DNA of 64,000 nucleotides from Branchiostoma lanceolatum (Eukaryota > Chordata > Leptocardii > Amphioxiformes > Branchiostomatidae): NCBI RefSeq assembly GCF_035083965.1, contig NC_089732.1, forward strand, positions 7,875,383-7,939,382, in the 5' to 3' direction. The translations under genes and the position numbers were made by a program. Below, piece by piece: positions 10,881 through 22,664 of this stretch. Numbering within the stretch: the stretch's first letter is position 1; each line of letters begins with the position of its first letter. The notes under the pieces are model-generated. The model was not told the DNA's origin, did not search any database, and saw only the letters and a list, made by a program, of their open reading frames with translations.

Positions 10881-13800
10881 AAACACGAACGGGAAGAGAT
10901 TATCCTGCAACGATTCGGACCTCGATAGCAACGAGAAGCGGCGCACGAGAGCTCAAACTAGGTTGGAAGATAGTTCATACATAGATGCATTAATCCAAGT
11001 CAAAATTGTATAGTTTCTATGTAAGATTCCGTGTAATTTGTACTATTTGTGGCCGTAAAAAATAGCGCGCGAAATTTTGCACCAAAACAACATGTTGCAA
11101 CATGTAGGCTGTAGCGCGTAGGTGATCAACTTGCAATTTTGTATGTGCATCTTTTTCGGTTATTGTGATCATTGCGTCTTTTTTCCTGATTCTCACTTAG
11201 ATTAGATTTGGATTTACGTTGCGAAATTTAGAAGTACGGGAATAGACATCAAAAGAAAGGCCGACATTGTGAAACCCCGGAGCAGTTTACACCCTTTTGT
11301 CAGGCGATGGGCTTGTGGCAATTTGCATGACAGACTTCAGTCGGCTTTTCCAGACAAACAAACTCAGCGGCCTCACTTTTGTATGGATATTCTGTACTTG
11401 GCGGCATGCTACAGAAAATCGCTATAATTCTTATGGAAATCTGGACATCGATTGTCAAACATCTTGCATAAAAGCTATCAGACGTAGCCCAGACATCGAT
11501 CAGTTGTTACAGCCCTCCTGACTGAATAAGTAGCAGGTATACGGTTTACCCTATCTACCTTCTTCGTGTCAGATTGTGTTGCCCTCATAACGGTAGCTAT
11601 TTTCTTACACTCTTCCATGTTTCTAGAAATTCATGTAAGTCAGTGACTGTAATGTGTTTATCTTTAATGTGAATTTTTTGTCAGTTATGAAATTGTAATT
11701 TCTGTTAACCTCCTTGGTTAAAGTTTGTTTGAACATTTGTTTACTCGTCATTTTCATGAGAAGCATGCAGGCCACTAATCATTGAGGTCACTAACCTCCC
11801 CTATAAAACTCCATGGTCAAACTAGCTGTATTTTGCTTGTATGTTATACATATTCTTCTCTAAAACATGCCCCCCAAGAGTCACCACGACTACTAGTATT
11901 TATCATTGCAGTTGAAACGGAATAATGATTAATAGAATATGGGCTTCATTCAAATATTAACTGGGCTGCCCATGTATGAATTTGCCTACATGCAAGTACA
12001 ATAACTTTAATTCTGAATCTGTTTTGCAGGAAAATTCGTTCTGAGATATTCGAGAATCCATCCAAGACGACGATGACGTTCATGACCTGGGACGTTGACC
12101 CCATCGTTACGCAGCACATCTACGACGACCTTGGCGTACGGGAGATCCTGGTGGAGGACGACATTGTGGAGAAGCTTCGCCCCACCCCTCCCATCATGGT
12201 GAACAATGGACTCTTCCCACCAAAGGTTGGTAGATCACAGATTTATTTGTGTATTTGTTGGATTATTAGTTTGGATGCATCATGATATAGCACAGCTAGC
12301 CTCGGTAGATCTACTAGAAAATTTCCATTCTGTTACCATATATACAACTACATGACAGGACATCGACTTACTCATCTATATTGTCGACTAAACTCTAAAG
12401 TAAACTATAAGACTCGTCTGCTACTTGAGACTTTGTAATTGATCCTGTAGTGTAGGCTCATGTGCCAGAAGCAAGTGGGTCATTATCCTTCAGGAAGTTA
12501 TAGTACCGGTTGAAATTTGCCCCATATGGGGTTATGTGGAAGTATCGCAAGATGAAGAAATGTTGATCTCCCATTGCCTTGTGTAGGACAAAAAATTTGA
12601 TGCTATTCGCAAGCTTCTATCAGCCTTTTAGTCTACTGATCAGGCCTCTCGGGAGGAGGTCTAATTAGCCCCTTACAGTGAGAAATTATGTAACACAGGT
12701 CACAAGGTATATCACAGGCTACTAGTATGATAATGTAATGTATACTATATATAGTATAGAACAGAAAGTTTGACCCTATCAGGCTGCTAGAAGAGTTCAT
12801 CCTACTTTGTTTCCTGCTCAGCCCCGTAAGGTCGAGACATTCCACTCCCACCCGGGGGAGAGCAGACTTCGCCCCCTGCAACAGACCACTCCCTGTCGCT
12901 GGATGTCACAGAAACACCACAGGCAGAAAAACGATGCAACGGCAGGTCAAGGTCAGTGTTTCCATGTCTTTAACCTTCTCCCTGCTGCCTAACTCTGTAA
13001 CCAATAGGGAATTGGGTGCCAAACGGCTACTTCAGAATGCTAAAGATTAATGAAATGAAAAGTCATGGAGTATATGAATGAGTCAGTGATTGAGTCCATC
13101 TTGTTGTGATTTACTACAATGCTTTCCATAAACAAAGATTTTGTAGATCATTTCTTTGAGGTGAAGATATTTGTTTGTTTGAGTGGCATACTTGGTAAAC
13201 TGCCACATGCCAGTCCATGGTTTAACCAGGTTTGTACGGAAGGATAAAAGCTCCATTCTGGACAGATTTATATTACACACTCCTACTCTTATGAATAAGT
13301 ATGGTAGTAGGTTCTTTATCATGCTGGGGGTGTGGCTCCTGCAACAGAGGGCCTCTATTTAACATAATCAAAGCAACGTCCCTAGCCGAAGCTACATACT
13401 TATTTACACCCTTTCCCACAGGCACAGCATCAGGACCTATCAGTGATTCAAACTCAGTACCTCCAGGTTCTCAGTCAACAACCCTAAGTGTATGGTGCGA
13501 CAGTCATTTTTATGGTTTTTAACACTGATTCCTTGTTCTCCCACAGTTCCCTGGGAGAGATTGTCAGATGAGCTGCTCCTGTCCGTCTTCAGCTGGCTCA
13601 ACAAACGGGACCTGGCCAGGTGCATGATGGTCTGTAGTAGATGGCACAATGTCGGGTAAGTCACTGCCATTCATGGTAATTGTTTGTATTTTATTCAACT
13701 CTTAACCAAACAGATCTAAATTTACAAATTGAATGCTTTTGTCCTATATTGTAATGTTAGTCTCAACTCTCATTGCTTTATTAGTCTTCTAGTTGTAATG

Positions 13801-16800
13801 ACATCATGTTCTCTTCTTGATTGAATTATCTAATTGATTTGGGGTCCACAAATATGACGTTGATGACAAATCTATCTGACAATCATTGTTATCATTGTTT
13901 CCCTATCAATTTGTATTATTATGTGTCAAGGGGATTAGGGGGTTAATCTAATTAAGACTTATAATGTTTCATAATAATTGTTATCTTTGTTGTTGATTTA
14001 TGCCTGTTTCGTGGAAAAAGTAAACAAATTTCACTAATTGAATCTTTAATTAATGGCTGATCTAGTAAAAACAAGTGAACTATAACTATAGTATAAGAAG
14101 GAGAGGGCAAAGCTTTGGACACTGGTGTGCTGCATTTCTATAGTATATCATAATGTCTAAAATAGTAACAATTATGGAGTGAAGTTTCATTAAACATTTA
14201 TGTATGATGTTTGAATATTGCCTACAGGTTAGATGAATCTTTGTGGGGAAGAATAGACCTGTCAGGCAAGGCCCTGCGACCTGCAGCTCTAGGCTATCTG
14301 GTGGCACGAGGGGTGGCTGTCATGAGGCTGGCCAGAACGGATGTCTGCTCTCCAGTCTTCCATGATGAGATGGGACTCAACTGTATGTCTGTCCAGGAAT
14401 GGTCAGTAGTTGTCTTCATGTTGTGTCAATTTTTCATGACATAGTTTCTTTATACGTCATACATATACGTTCATTGGCATCCAATGGCCAAGTGGCTAGG
14501 CTAGCGGACACAAGATCAAGAGGTCATGGGTTTGATTCCTGGCATTGTGTTCTTGAGAAAGGCACTTTACCTTGAGAAAGGCACTTAACTTTCCTCACTC
14601 CACCCATGTGTAAAGATGGGTACCTGACTTCGGTTGGGGAGGTAAAACGCAGTGGAAAGAGAAGGTTGGGCTCCACCTTCCAATACCGTGCCCTAGACAC
14701 AGTGAGTAACAACCCACTGCTCCTACGGCCTCAGAAAAGCTCCAGGACTACCTTTACCTTTTACTTTTTTTTATTAGCAAAAGATACTAGGTATTGAAAT
14801 GTATTAAATCTTGAATATTCTTTCTCCTCATTGAAAACTCTGTAAACACTGAAATATCAAACTTCTTGTTTAGTCTAGCTTTCTGAAATATCATAATTGC
14901 TTCCTCTGATTCTTATTGTTCATTTACTGTCTTTTGCCACCTTGTTTGAAATGAAAGAACAATAGGTGAACTGTGAAGAACACAGATTTAGATTTAATTT
15001 TATCCAGTTGCTTGAGTGACTATTTTTGGCGTATCTAATAACCTGGATGTCTAATCTTCATCAATGTAACACAGATTTGGAATGTGATTTATTTCTGATG
15101 TGCTTGTTGTTTATATTATCAGTCCCCTGAAGCTGCAGTACCTGGACCTGTCCATGTGTAACATTGACGTGTCATCGGTGAATGAGATACTGCGACTGTG
15201 CTGCAGACTGGTCAAACTGAGCCTGGAGTCCTGTAGTGTATCAGGAGAGACACTAAGGTACACAAATCTGCTGTTATTAACATCTAGACTAACATGATTG
15301 CCCCAGAGTACATAATTCTGCCACCCTGAAAAGATACGTCCAAACAGATCTCCAACCCAACATCGCCCAGTATGACTATATTGCACTCCTGTATATCTAG
15401 ACTGCCTACCTGGGGGTACTGAGAACACACTGTGGCAGATTTATGTAACCAGGCAGATTAATGTTAATGGAGGTTGATAAATTAAGAAGTAAGCAAGATG
15501 GTAATATGATTTTAGATGGCTATATATTCTCTGATGGTTAATAAAGCATTTTGATACTGGTACAAAAATTATTGTAAAAGAAAAACATTTCAAAGACATT
15601 CTTCTGCCTTTACTATAGCTACCCCAAATTCTCATATCTTTTTGATAGTCCATTTGTTTGTACTATGTCCCTTTATTATTTTTGTTTCATATAAAAGTTG
15701 AAAACCTTTAATTTTTCCTGTATTGAGATATGTTCAGTCTATTTTTTAGATTCTTTGAACTCATTTTAGTAAGAGCTAACCCAATGTTTATTGACCAACA
15801 GATACATTGGGCAGTGTACGGACCTAGACACCCTAAACCTGGCCATGTGTACTGGTGTAGAGGAGGACCATGAGGCCATGGCTTACATGATGCAGCAGTG
15901 TCACAAGTAAGTAATAAAGTAGTGCCTTATTTCATTTGCATGTAATAAATGATAGTAGAGTATTAGTTAGACTAGTTAACCTTAAGCAAGTAGCCTTTTG
16001 GCACCCAATTCCCAGTTGGTTACAGAGTTAGGCAGCATGGAGAAGGTTAAGTTCAGCATAAAAAATAATACAGTACATGAATATCCAGACAAGATGACTG
16101 CCTTATGAACTTTTTTTCCTTCTTTCCCACATAGGCTGACAAGTCTGAATATTGCCTGGACAAACCTCAACTACCCCACTCTAGCTGCTGTAAGTATACA
16201 ATTGATAACCTTTGAATGAATTAAAAACATTTATAAATGATGACAATAACAACCCTCTCTGTGGCTTGGAATGGACTTGCAATTTGATTTTGTTCATCCA
16301 CTTTAGGCCGTCAGCAACTTGCCAAGAAGTCTCGAACACCTGAACCTGAGTGGATTCAGAAGTCTCCTCACTGATGAAGGTAAAGATTTGTTTTACATAC
16401 ATAATGCATTTATTACCATTGATTCATTGCTTTTGATGTTACCCACATTTTTAGCAAAGGTTATACAGTCTGTACGTTTCTTCAGTTTTAAGTTACACAG
16501 TCTTAACAATGTTGTAAAAATGATCGATGATTGTTGTATTTTTTCCCACTCCAGCTGTGTTTATGGTGGTCCAGAGATGTCCAGGTCTTATTGAGTTAGA
16601 TGTCAGGTAAGAAAATCAGACTTGTAAAGTTGTATGTGTAGAATTTTAGCTTCAATCAAGAATAACAGAAGATTTTCATTATGTTTTAAGTTTACCGAAG
16701 GAAGCAAGTTTCTATTTTCCCCCAAACCAGTCAACCACAAAAGTTCCCATTGGACTTCTTGCGAGACAAATGTACATGTACTTGTTAACTTCTTTTGACT

Positions 16801-17861
16801 CAGGATTTGTTTCCTATCCATAGACATCCATGCCAAGAAGTATGGATACATATAGCCTAATAATGTTATCCAATGGCTGAGCACTTTTGTCTTTCCCCCT
16901 CTCCAGTGACAGTAGCCTGCTGACCCCCACCACCCTGGAGACTCTCATCAACGGCCTCCTGTCCCTCAGACACCTCGCCCTCAGCCGCTGTTATCACATC
17001 AACACAGCCTATATAGTGTAAGTACTTACCTCAGTGTTCTAACTAGCATAGTTTGAGCATGAGGGCCCCTTCTAAGTCATGTCGTAAACATTTTCAAAAA
17101 GAGATATGTTTTACATCTTTCAAATCTTTATTTGTTTAAACCAACATCACAGAAGTACATACAAACATACACTTCTGAATTACGTTGATCTTACACAACA
17201 AATCGTTGCACACAATATTACACATCGTATATATACACAACAACAACTATGACGCAGTCTACAATTGTCTGTTGTACAGACGGACAGTATAGTGGAGAAA
17301 TGAGTTGTACAGTCTGTTGGTCCTAGCTAAGGGGACACCGATTCCACTCAAGTTCCTTAAAGACCTTCCAGTGACCTCTGACCGAACATGCCTTGTTGAT
17401 GAAGCAAATACTACCATATGCTGAATTTCAAACACATTTTACATTCGGTAGCAAAAGCATATGTGTACACAAACAGAACTATTGATGCTTTCACTCTTTG
17501 TTCTACGTAACAGTGTATTGAGGGGAATGTTGGTAACACCTTTGCCAAAGTAGTCAGCCGTTGTTTCGAACGGCCAATCCCATTCTCACGTTTGAATTAA
17601 GTCATGTCATTCGTATTCCAGCATTCATCTCATTTAGTAATGTTTGTGTTGCTTCTTCATCCTAACAACAGGAACCTTGGTGCCATGCAGAAGCTGGCCA
17701 CGTTAGAAGTCTTCGGTATCCTGTGCGAGATCGGCATCGCTAACCTGAGGGAACTCATGCCGCGGGTGAAGGTGAACACGCGTCTCTTCAGCACCGTGGC
17801 TCGCCCCACGACCGGGTACCGCTGGACGTCCATATGGGGACTCAAGTGTCCCAATATGTAG
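10873..17861 (+). CDS. skp2: S-phase kinase-associated protein 2 (F-box/LRR)
   Basis: Substrate receptor of the SCF ubiquitin ligase that targets p27/CDKN1B; nuclear. Exons: 10873-10961, 12030-12225, 12822-12951, 13422-13466, 13547-13655, 14228-14401, 15123-15257, 15802-15906, 16135-16189, 16307-16379, 16555-16606, 16907-17017, 17672-17861. Total 487 residues (human 424), all phases consistent. The N-terminal exon keeps the TF.TWD..LGV block of vertebrate SKP2. The F-box (about 154-190) opens with VPWERLSDELLLSVF, followed by LDESLWGRIDLSGK, then leucine-rich repeats with LQYLDLS, LNLAMC and LRHLALSRCYHI. The end TVARPTTGYRW..IWGLKC is diagnostic. It stops 11 residues after RPTTGYRW, lacking the human C-terminal tail beyond KC. 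Start: ATG within AAGATGGCGGC; an in-frame ATG exists upstream but gives no family match. Confidence 0.95.
12969..13050 (+). repeat. 82-bp TIR element, copy B
   Basis: TTTAACCTTCTCCCTGCTG...GGCTACTTCAG..TGCTAAAGATTAA. Lies in an SKP2 intron. The right terminus has diverged from the left. Confidence 0.7.
14474..14775 (+). mobile_element. tRNA-derived SINE in SKP2 intron
   Basis: A box TGGCCAAGTGGCTAGG and B box GGGTTTGATTCCTGG give a tRNA-like head. The body contains a short duplicated TTGAGAAAGGCACTT, then TTCCTCACTCCACCCATG and TGTAAAGATGGGTACC, shared with the SINE at 9,283. The 3' end is T-rich. Same orientation as SKP2. Confidence 0.8.
14995..15066 (-). repeat. Modular MITE-like repeat, copy 3
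   Basis: TTATCCAGTTGCTTGAGTGAC, a GGCGTATCTAATA spacer, then CCTGGATGTCTAATCTTCAT. Ends just before SKP2 exon 7. Confidence 0.6.
15976..16050 (-). repeat. 82-bp TIR element, copy C (inverted)
   Basis: TTAACCTTAAGCAAGTAGCC...TTGGTTACAGAGTTAGGCAG..GGAGAAGGTTAA, the reverse orientation of copy B. Lies in an SKP2 intron. Confidence 0.7.
17093..17415 (-). mobile_element. 3' end of a non-LTR retrotransposon
   Basis: Read on the minus strand, an open frame ends GIGVPLARTNRLYNSF...RLYNRQL and a stop. That resembles the C-terminus of LINE (CR1/Jockey-like) reverse-transcriptase polyproteins, where an R.RTNRL..SF motif precedes the stop. It is followed by a short 3' UTR and AATAAA near 17,127. A 5'-truncated, dead copy in SKP2 intron 12, antisense to the gene. 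The family call is tentative. Confidence 0.6.
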
Positions 17862-19880
17862 GGTCAAAGGGGAAGGGTCAAAGGCCTTTTAGAAATCAAT
17901 CACTTAGGAAAATAGAACTAAAGGTCACAACGATTGGAGCATTACATTTTGGTGGGAAAATGTTATTGTTTGTTTGGAGCCCCTCCTGATCTTGCCATAG
18001 GACAGGTTTTGTATGAAGAATTGATATGCAATAATATACCAAAGATAGAAGATAATGTCATTTTCATTAAAGCAATATCTGCTTTTTCTTTATTCTCACA
18101 GAAGAATAGAGTCCTGAAAATGTTTTGAAATTGTAAAAATGCGTTAATCATTCCAATAATTACATGCAGTGGTTGTTCACAGAATTCCAGTCTAACCAAA
18201 ATCCTCAAACCAAATATTGCACCTTTTATACAAGGTAAATTCTAGAGGAAAATTGTATATAGATTTTTTATGTTGGTATTATTATCTGATTGTAAAACTA
18301 GTTTGTAAGAACATTCTGAGTAAAATACTAGTATTATCATTGATGCAAGTTGCTTTGTCCACTAATATGGTGCTCAATTTAAGATTGTAAATTCTCAAAA
18401 TTCAATTTTAGATATCTTCGGTAAGTTGTAGATGATTTAGCTAGAATTATTGCAAAGCAACAACATTTTAGAGACATTCCCGAAAAGGTTACAAAAGCTC
18501 TTATATGGATCACATTTTTGTGTCAAGAATGTTTCCTCTCCAGAAAGCAGAAAGTGAGAAATGCAGGAATAAGCCAATGTAAAAGAGACAAGTCTCTGAC
18601 TGTACCCAAAGGGTACCAGTCTAACAAGTTTGCACTCCTTCCTACACTAGTGTACTTCTCACTAGTGTACTTCTTCAGATGCTAGGCTTTCTGAAGGTTA
18701 CAGTTACTGTGTTACGTCAACTTCTTAGACAAAGTTGAATTTTGTTGCTATGTATTGCGATTGCGACCACTTTTCTTCCTTTTTGTTGGAGTTCAAGTTG
18801 TAGAAAAAAGACATGTAAAAGACGTGTAAAATATACATTGTACTTGTATCACAACAGTGTTGCTATTGTTGTTGCTTGGTTATGATTTAATTGCTACAAT
18901 CATGGTTTGAATTTAATACTTTTAGGGATATATGTTATTTGGTGGTACACGACCAAGCTTCTCTTACTGTATTCTTATTTCTTCTCCTAGAAGTAAGAAA
19001 TGCTGAAGGAACCCCCTGTTGTGCAAAGAATATTGTTATAGATTATTCTTGTTGCTGCAATGTTTGTTAAAGTAAAACAATGTTACTTTAAAGTTTGTTT
19101 GTGAACTGTTTGTAAGGGAGATTTATACAATATATGGTGATTAGGTTGTAAAATGTATCTGTAGAGATAGAAAATATGGATATGGGTAGTATTTTACAGA
19201 TGATAACGTTATGATGCCATTGATTAAAACAAAATTTGTTCTAGTATTTCATGAAGTTTGTCATGTTTCATCAGTTTCTTAGCCTCAGGAATAGGCAAAA
19301 GGCTTTGCCCAGTTTCTCTCATATAGCAGGTCCAAACTTTTCATTGTAGGATATTTGCCTTTTCCATATGACACAAGAGACTAATGGTGACTGTCCATCA
19401 CAATTTGCAGTTCAACCAATAAGAGAATGGCAGTTAGCGATTTGACCTATGAGAGAGTCACTCCATGTTGTCAAATGTGTTATGACTATAGTCTACGTCT
19501 TGATAGGTGGGTGGGGCTTAATGGCGGGAGAAATTAACGGACAATCCTAAAGAAAGTGAGAGGAAAGGAAGCAATAGTTTTGTTTTTCTCACAATAAGTT
19601 GGTTGGGTCGAAATGAGCGTAATAACCAAGCAGCTTTGATTTTCGTCCGCCCCTTTTAAAATGTTTGAAAAGGTATCACAATAATGTACCACTTAGAAGA
19701 CTTTTAAATCATGCAAAGACGTACAAGAACAAGCCAGAGAAATTGTATGTTCTTAGAGATGGGTGTGACTAAACCGTACAGATTTACGTTCTAGAATAGC
19801 CGACAGAGGGTCTTAACAATGGACGGTGTTCCAGAATGCGCGCTTCGGTCCGCACCTAGTTACCACCAGTTCACCAAACC
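17862..19880 (+). other. SKP2 3' UTR and intergenic spacer
   Basis: AT-rich and without credible ORFs. The first part is presumably SKP2 3' UTR; no canonical AATAAA was seen, only ATTAAA at 19,223. A 15-bp tandem pair (ACTAGTGTACTTCTC) occurs at about 18,647-18,676. The last few hundred bases before 19,881 would be the promoter of the next gene; no TATA box is obvious. Confidence 0.45.
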
Positions 19881-21961
19881 ATGGCGGCCGCAGTCGCGGT
19901 GTACCGCTTCGTGGCGTGGGCGAGTAACGTGAGAAACGTGGTAGTAGACACGACCAGTCGGCTCAGCAACGCTCTGTGCTGCTGTTCCTGTTGTTGTTTG
20001 GGAGATGAGGACTCCACAAACGGAGACTGGGTGTATCGGGAACCCAGTGGTGAGTACCGTCACTAACTTAACGATTACGGCGGTTTGTCAATACATAACA
20101 CACGAACAAATAACGCATATTTCACTCACTTTTCGAAAACGTAACACTTTCTCTTTGATGTACAAACGTGAACCTTTGAAACACGTTTGCCTGTTTCTGT
20201 AATGTCCAAATCAGCGATTTAGTGTTACTAACAGTGCAAAGTCTAAAGGCAAAGCTAAGTTGCGAGATCTTTAAGAACTCGTCTTCTTTCATCCTTTCGC
20301 AGGTATTCAGGAGGTCCCTCCTTACATTGATCTAACGGGTTCCTCCCTGACGTTTGATGACGTAGTAGAAAGAGAACCGGGGTATACAAATGAGAAGAGC
20401 AGCTTATGTTTCTGCGGAGAAGGTCCAGAAACGGAGGAGGCTGTAGTGAGGGTTTCGTCGGTTGATGTCGTCATCACAGAGCAACCACGAGCTTATACCT
20501 TGGAAGGTGACGTGGCGATCGCTCAAGAGAAGTCGACGGCAACAAGCGACAAAGTTTCGGCTGGGGCCGGAAACGTCGTCGCTCCTAATGATGAGTCGGC
20601 GAATGTCGTCGCTACGAGTGATGAGTCGGCAAATGTCGTCGCTCCGAATGATGAGTCGGCAAATGTCGTCGCTCCGAATGATGAGTCGGCAAATGTCGTC
20701 GCTCCAAATGATGAGTCGGCAAATGTCGTCGCTCCGAATGAGGAGCTAGTTGCAGACCAGGAGGCTGCAAAGTCGTCGGCTGACGACCATGGCCATGACC
20801 AATCAGCAGTGGTGAAACAGATCGCCAACTTGCAGGAGAAGGATGTCTCAACTGACAACTCTGTTGTTGATGACGATGATGAGAAAGATGACGTCTTCCC
20901 AAGCTTCTCTCTCGTTCAGACCATCAACAACAAGAAGAGGCCTAGCCAACTCAGCTTGGATCGACACGCCAGTCCCTCAGTATCTGCCCCAGTCCTGCAG
21001 CGGACCTGCGGGACGAATCCTTCGGGCGCAGGTCCACTAGAGCGCCGAGGAGTGACGGGGTCTCCGCGCGGTGGTGCCGGCATCAACCTGCTGAAGACCG
21101 CGAGTCTCAACTCCTTCCTATCGTCGGTTAGGGCCAACAAGGCATCGATGCATGCTGCGATGTTGGGTCAGTTGTAATTTTTTAGTAGACGAGGTCAATT
21201 TGTGTACAGATTATCAAATCGGACATTCATTGAAAAACAATCATTCCTCTTTATTGAAACTCGAGTGCAGGTACTGTATAGTTATCATAAATCGTTTCCA
21301 GCTTTTAACACATAAATGCATTTCACCGCCATCGTCTTACAAAAGAGCGATTTTACTGGAAAATGTGCGGGCTGGTTTAACACTACAGTACTGGTTTCAA
21401 CAGATGCTGCTGACTTTGGACTGCAGCAGTTCCTACCAGCCTGCAGGCCCGCTCTACTCCGCCAGGGCAGCACACCGTATGGACTGAGGAGGTACCAGGT
21501 CCTGGTAGGGAAAACCTGGCTCAGCAAGCTGACCGCCATCGGACGCAAGCGCCACCATGGGGCCAAGCGAAGAAAGGCAAGGAAGAGGGACAGAGAACGC
21601 CTGGTTACCCAGACGACCGATGGGGTAGGTTTCCATGGAAACAATAGATGTTTATGTTTTGTGACAATACACCATGGTGGTGAGTTGTAGACCCCTGGAA
21701 AGTTATTAGATATTCCTGGACCTCAACATGCCAGCTTTTTGGATCTGTACATATAGATCATCAGATTATATGTTGTTCCATTGTATGACGGTACCCAATA
21801 CTAGTAACCTGTCAACCAATATGACTGCAGTATATAAGGATATAAGCATGCCACACCATATCAAGAAATATGTTTTCAAGCTCGTTTTATTGCATTTCTC
21901 ATGTTTTTGTACATTTCAGATTCGTGTTGTGATTGAGTTTGGTGAGAGCACCACCCTGTGA
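19881..21961 (+). CDS. Unrecognised four-exon gene with decapeptide repeats
   Basis: I do not recognise this protein. Exons 19881-20049, 20303-21166, 21404-21624 and 21920-21961 join in phase to 431 residues; the start sits in a strong context (ACCATGG). The N-terminus is hydrophobic/aromatic (YRFVAWASNV) and leads into a Cys cluster, CCCSCCCLG (about 33-41), a plausible palmitoylation site rather than a signal peptide. The middle is acidic and low-complexity, with six decapeptide repeats of NVVAPNDESA type (about 147-206) and DDDDEKDD. A Ser/Pro-rich stretch follows. The C-terminal third looks folded (FGLQQFLPACRP, YGLRRYQVLVGKTWLSKL) and then has a basic patch, GRKRHHGAKRRKARKR, a likely nuclear or RNA-binding signal. 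If intron 2 is retained, translation stops at 21,175-21,177 (347 residues). Tail-to-tail with GCDH. Confidence 0.7.
20572..20751 (+). repeat. Six 30-bp coding tandem repeats
   Basis: Each 30-base unit encodes one decapeptide of NVVAPNDESA type. Units 3-5 are almost identical; unit 2 reads ATSDESA and unit 6 degenerates to APNEELV. High unit identity suggests recent expansion and probable length polymorphism. Confidence 0.9.
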
Positions 21962-22640
21962 GCAGGTCAGGAAGTGCAGAAAGCAAAGTGACTCAGGAGA
22001 AATCTTGCGCCTTGCCGATAGTCTCGACTCTCAAGTAAAACACCCTGCCATGTTACTATCTGCAGAGACACTATTTGTACATGAACAGAGTTTTATATTT
22101 GTGTATTTGTACAGTCCCTTATCCTGAAATGTCATAATTTATACAATGGTAAACTAACAGGTTTTAAAACAATTCTGCTGCCATCAGGCTTGGAAGAAAA
22201 ATATGCCAGATTTGCCAGAGCAGTACATTCAACATTGTAACAACATAGCTTCCAACTTGTTTCTGAAATGTGAAAGATGCTCTCTATACATTAAGTCCAA
22301 TTTCTTCACTTGTTACACAAAAATACCATGGACATAACAAAGAAGGATACATTATATCAAATACATGTCAGGTCAACAATACATAACATTACATGACTGA
22401 CAGCACCATGTTGAAAAATTAAAATGTCAAAGTGTGATTTGCTTTTGTTTCACCATTCCTTCTTGATTGTGTTTAGCTATACAGTTGGTCCCTGTACATC
22501 TAAACATCAGGGACACAACTGAATTCAAAGATAAATGGACTGTCAGTGTTAGTGATATATGTGATTCGGGTATGTGTAAATGTAGGAAGAAATTCATTCC
22601 CAGCTTTTGACCACGAAAAGAGAAAAAGAACACAGTACAC

Positions 22641-22664
22641 ATTAAACTCCCATAGAAGTTTATT
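22641..22664. terminator. Tail-to-tail poly(A) signals, gene 3 and GCDH
   Basis: ATTAAA on plus (22,641-22,646) could end the unrecognised gene. AATAAA on minus (22,659-22,664) is the first canonical signal for GCDH, about 800 bases past its stop. The signals are within 25 bp of each other, so the two 3' UTRs would abut or overlap. Confidence 0.5.

Noticed and set aside
20572-20751. CRISPR-like array
   Set aside because: Units are contiguous with no unique spacers, and the sequence is eukaryotic coding DNA.
20523-20902. Antisense ORFs across the decapeptide repeats
   Set aside because: A 30-bp tandem repeat leaves several frames open on both strands. Only the plus frame continues through splice sites.
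21285-21644. 119-codon minus-strand ORF opposite exon 3 of the unrecognised gene
   Set aside because: The plus-strand reading joins both neighbouring exons in phase and ends in a basic patch; the minus reading has no splice partners or features.
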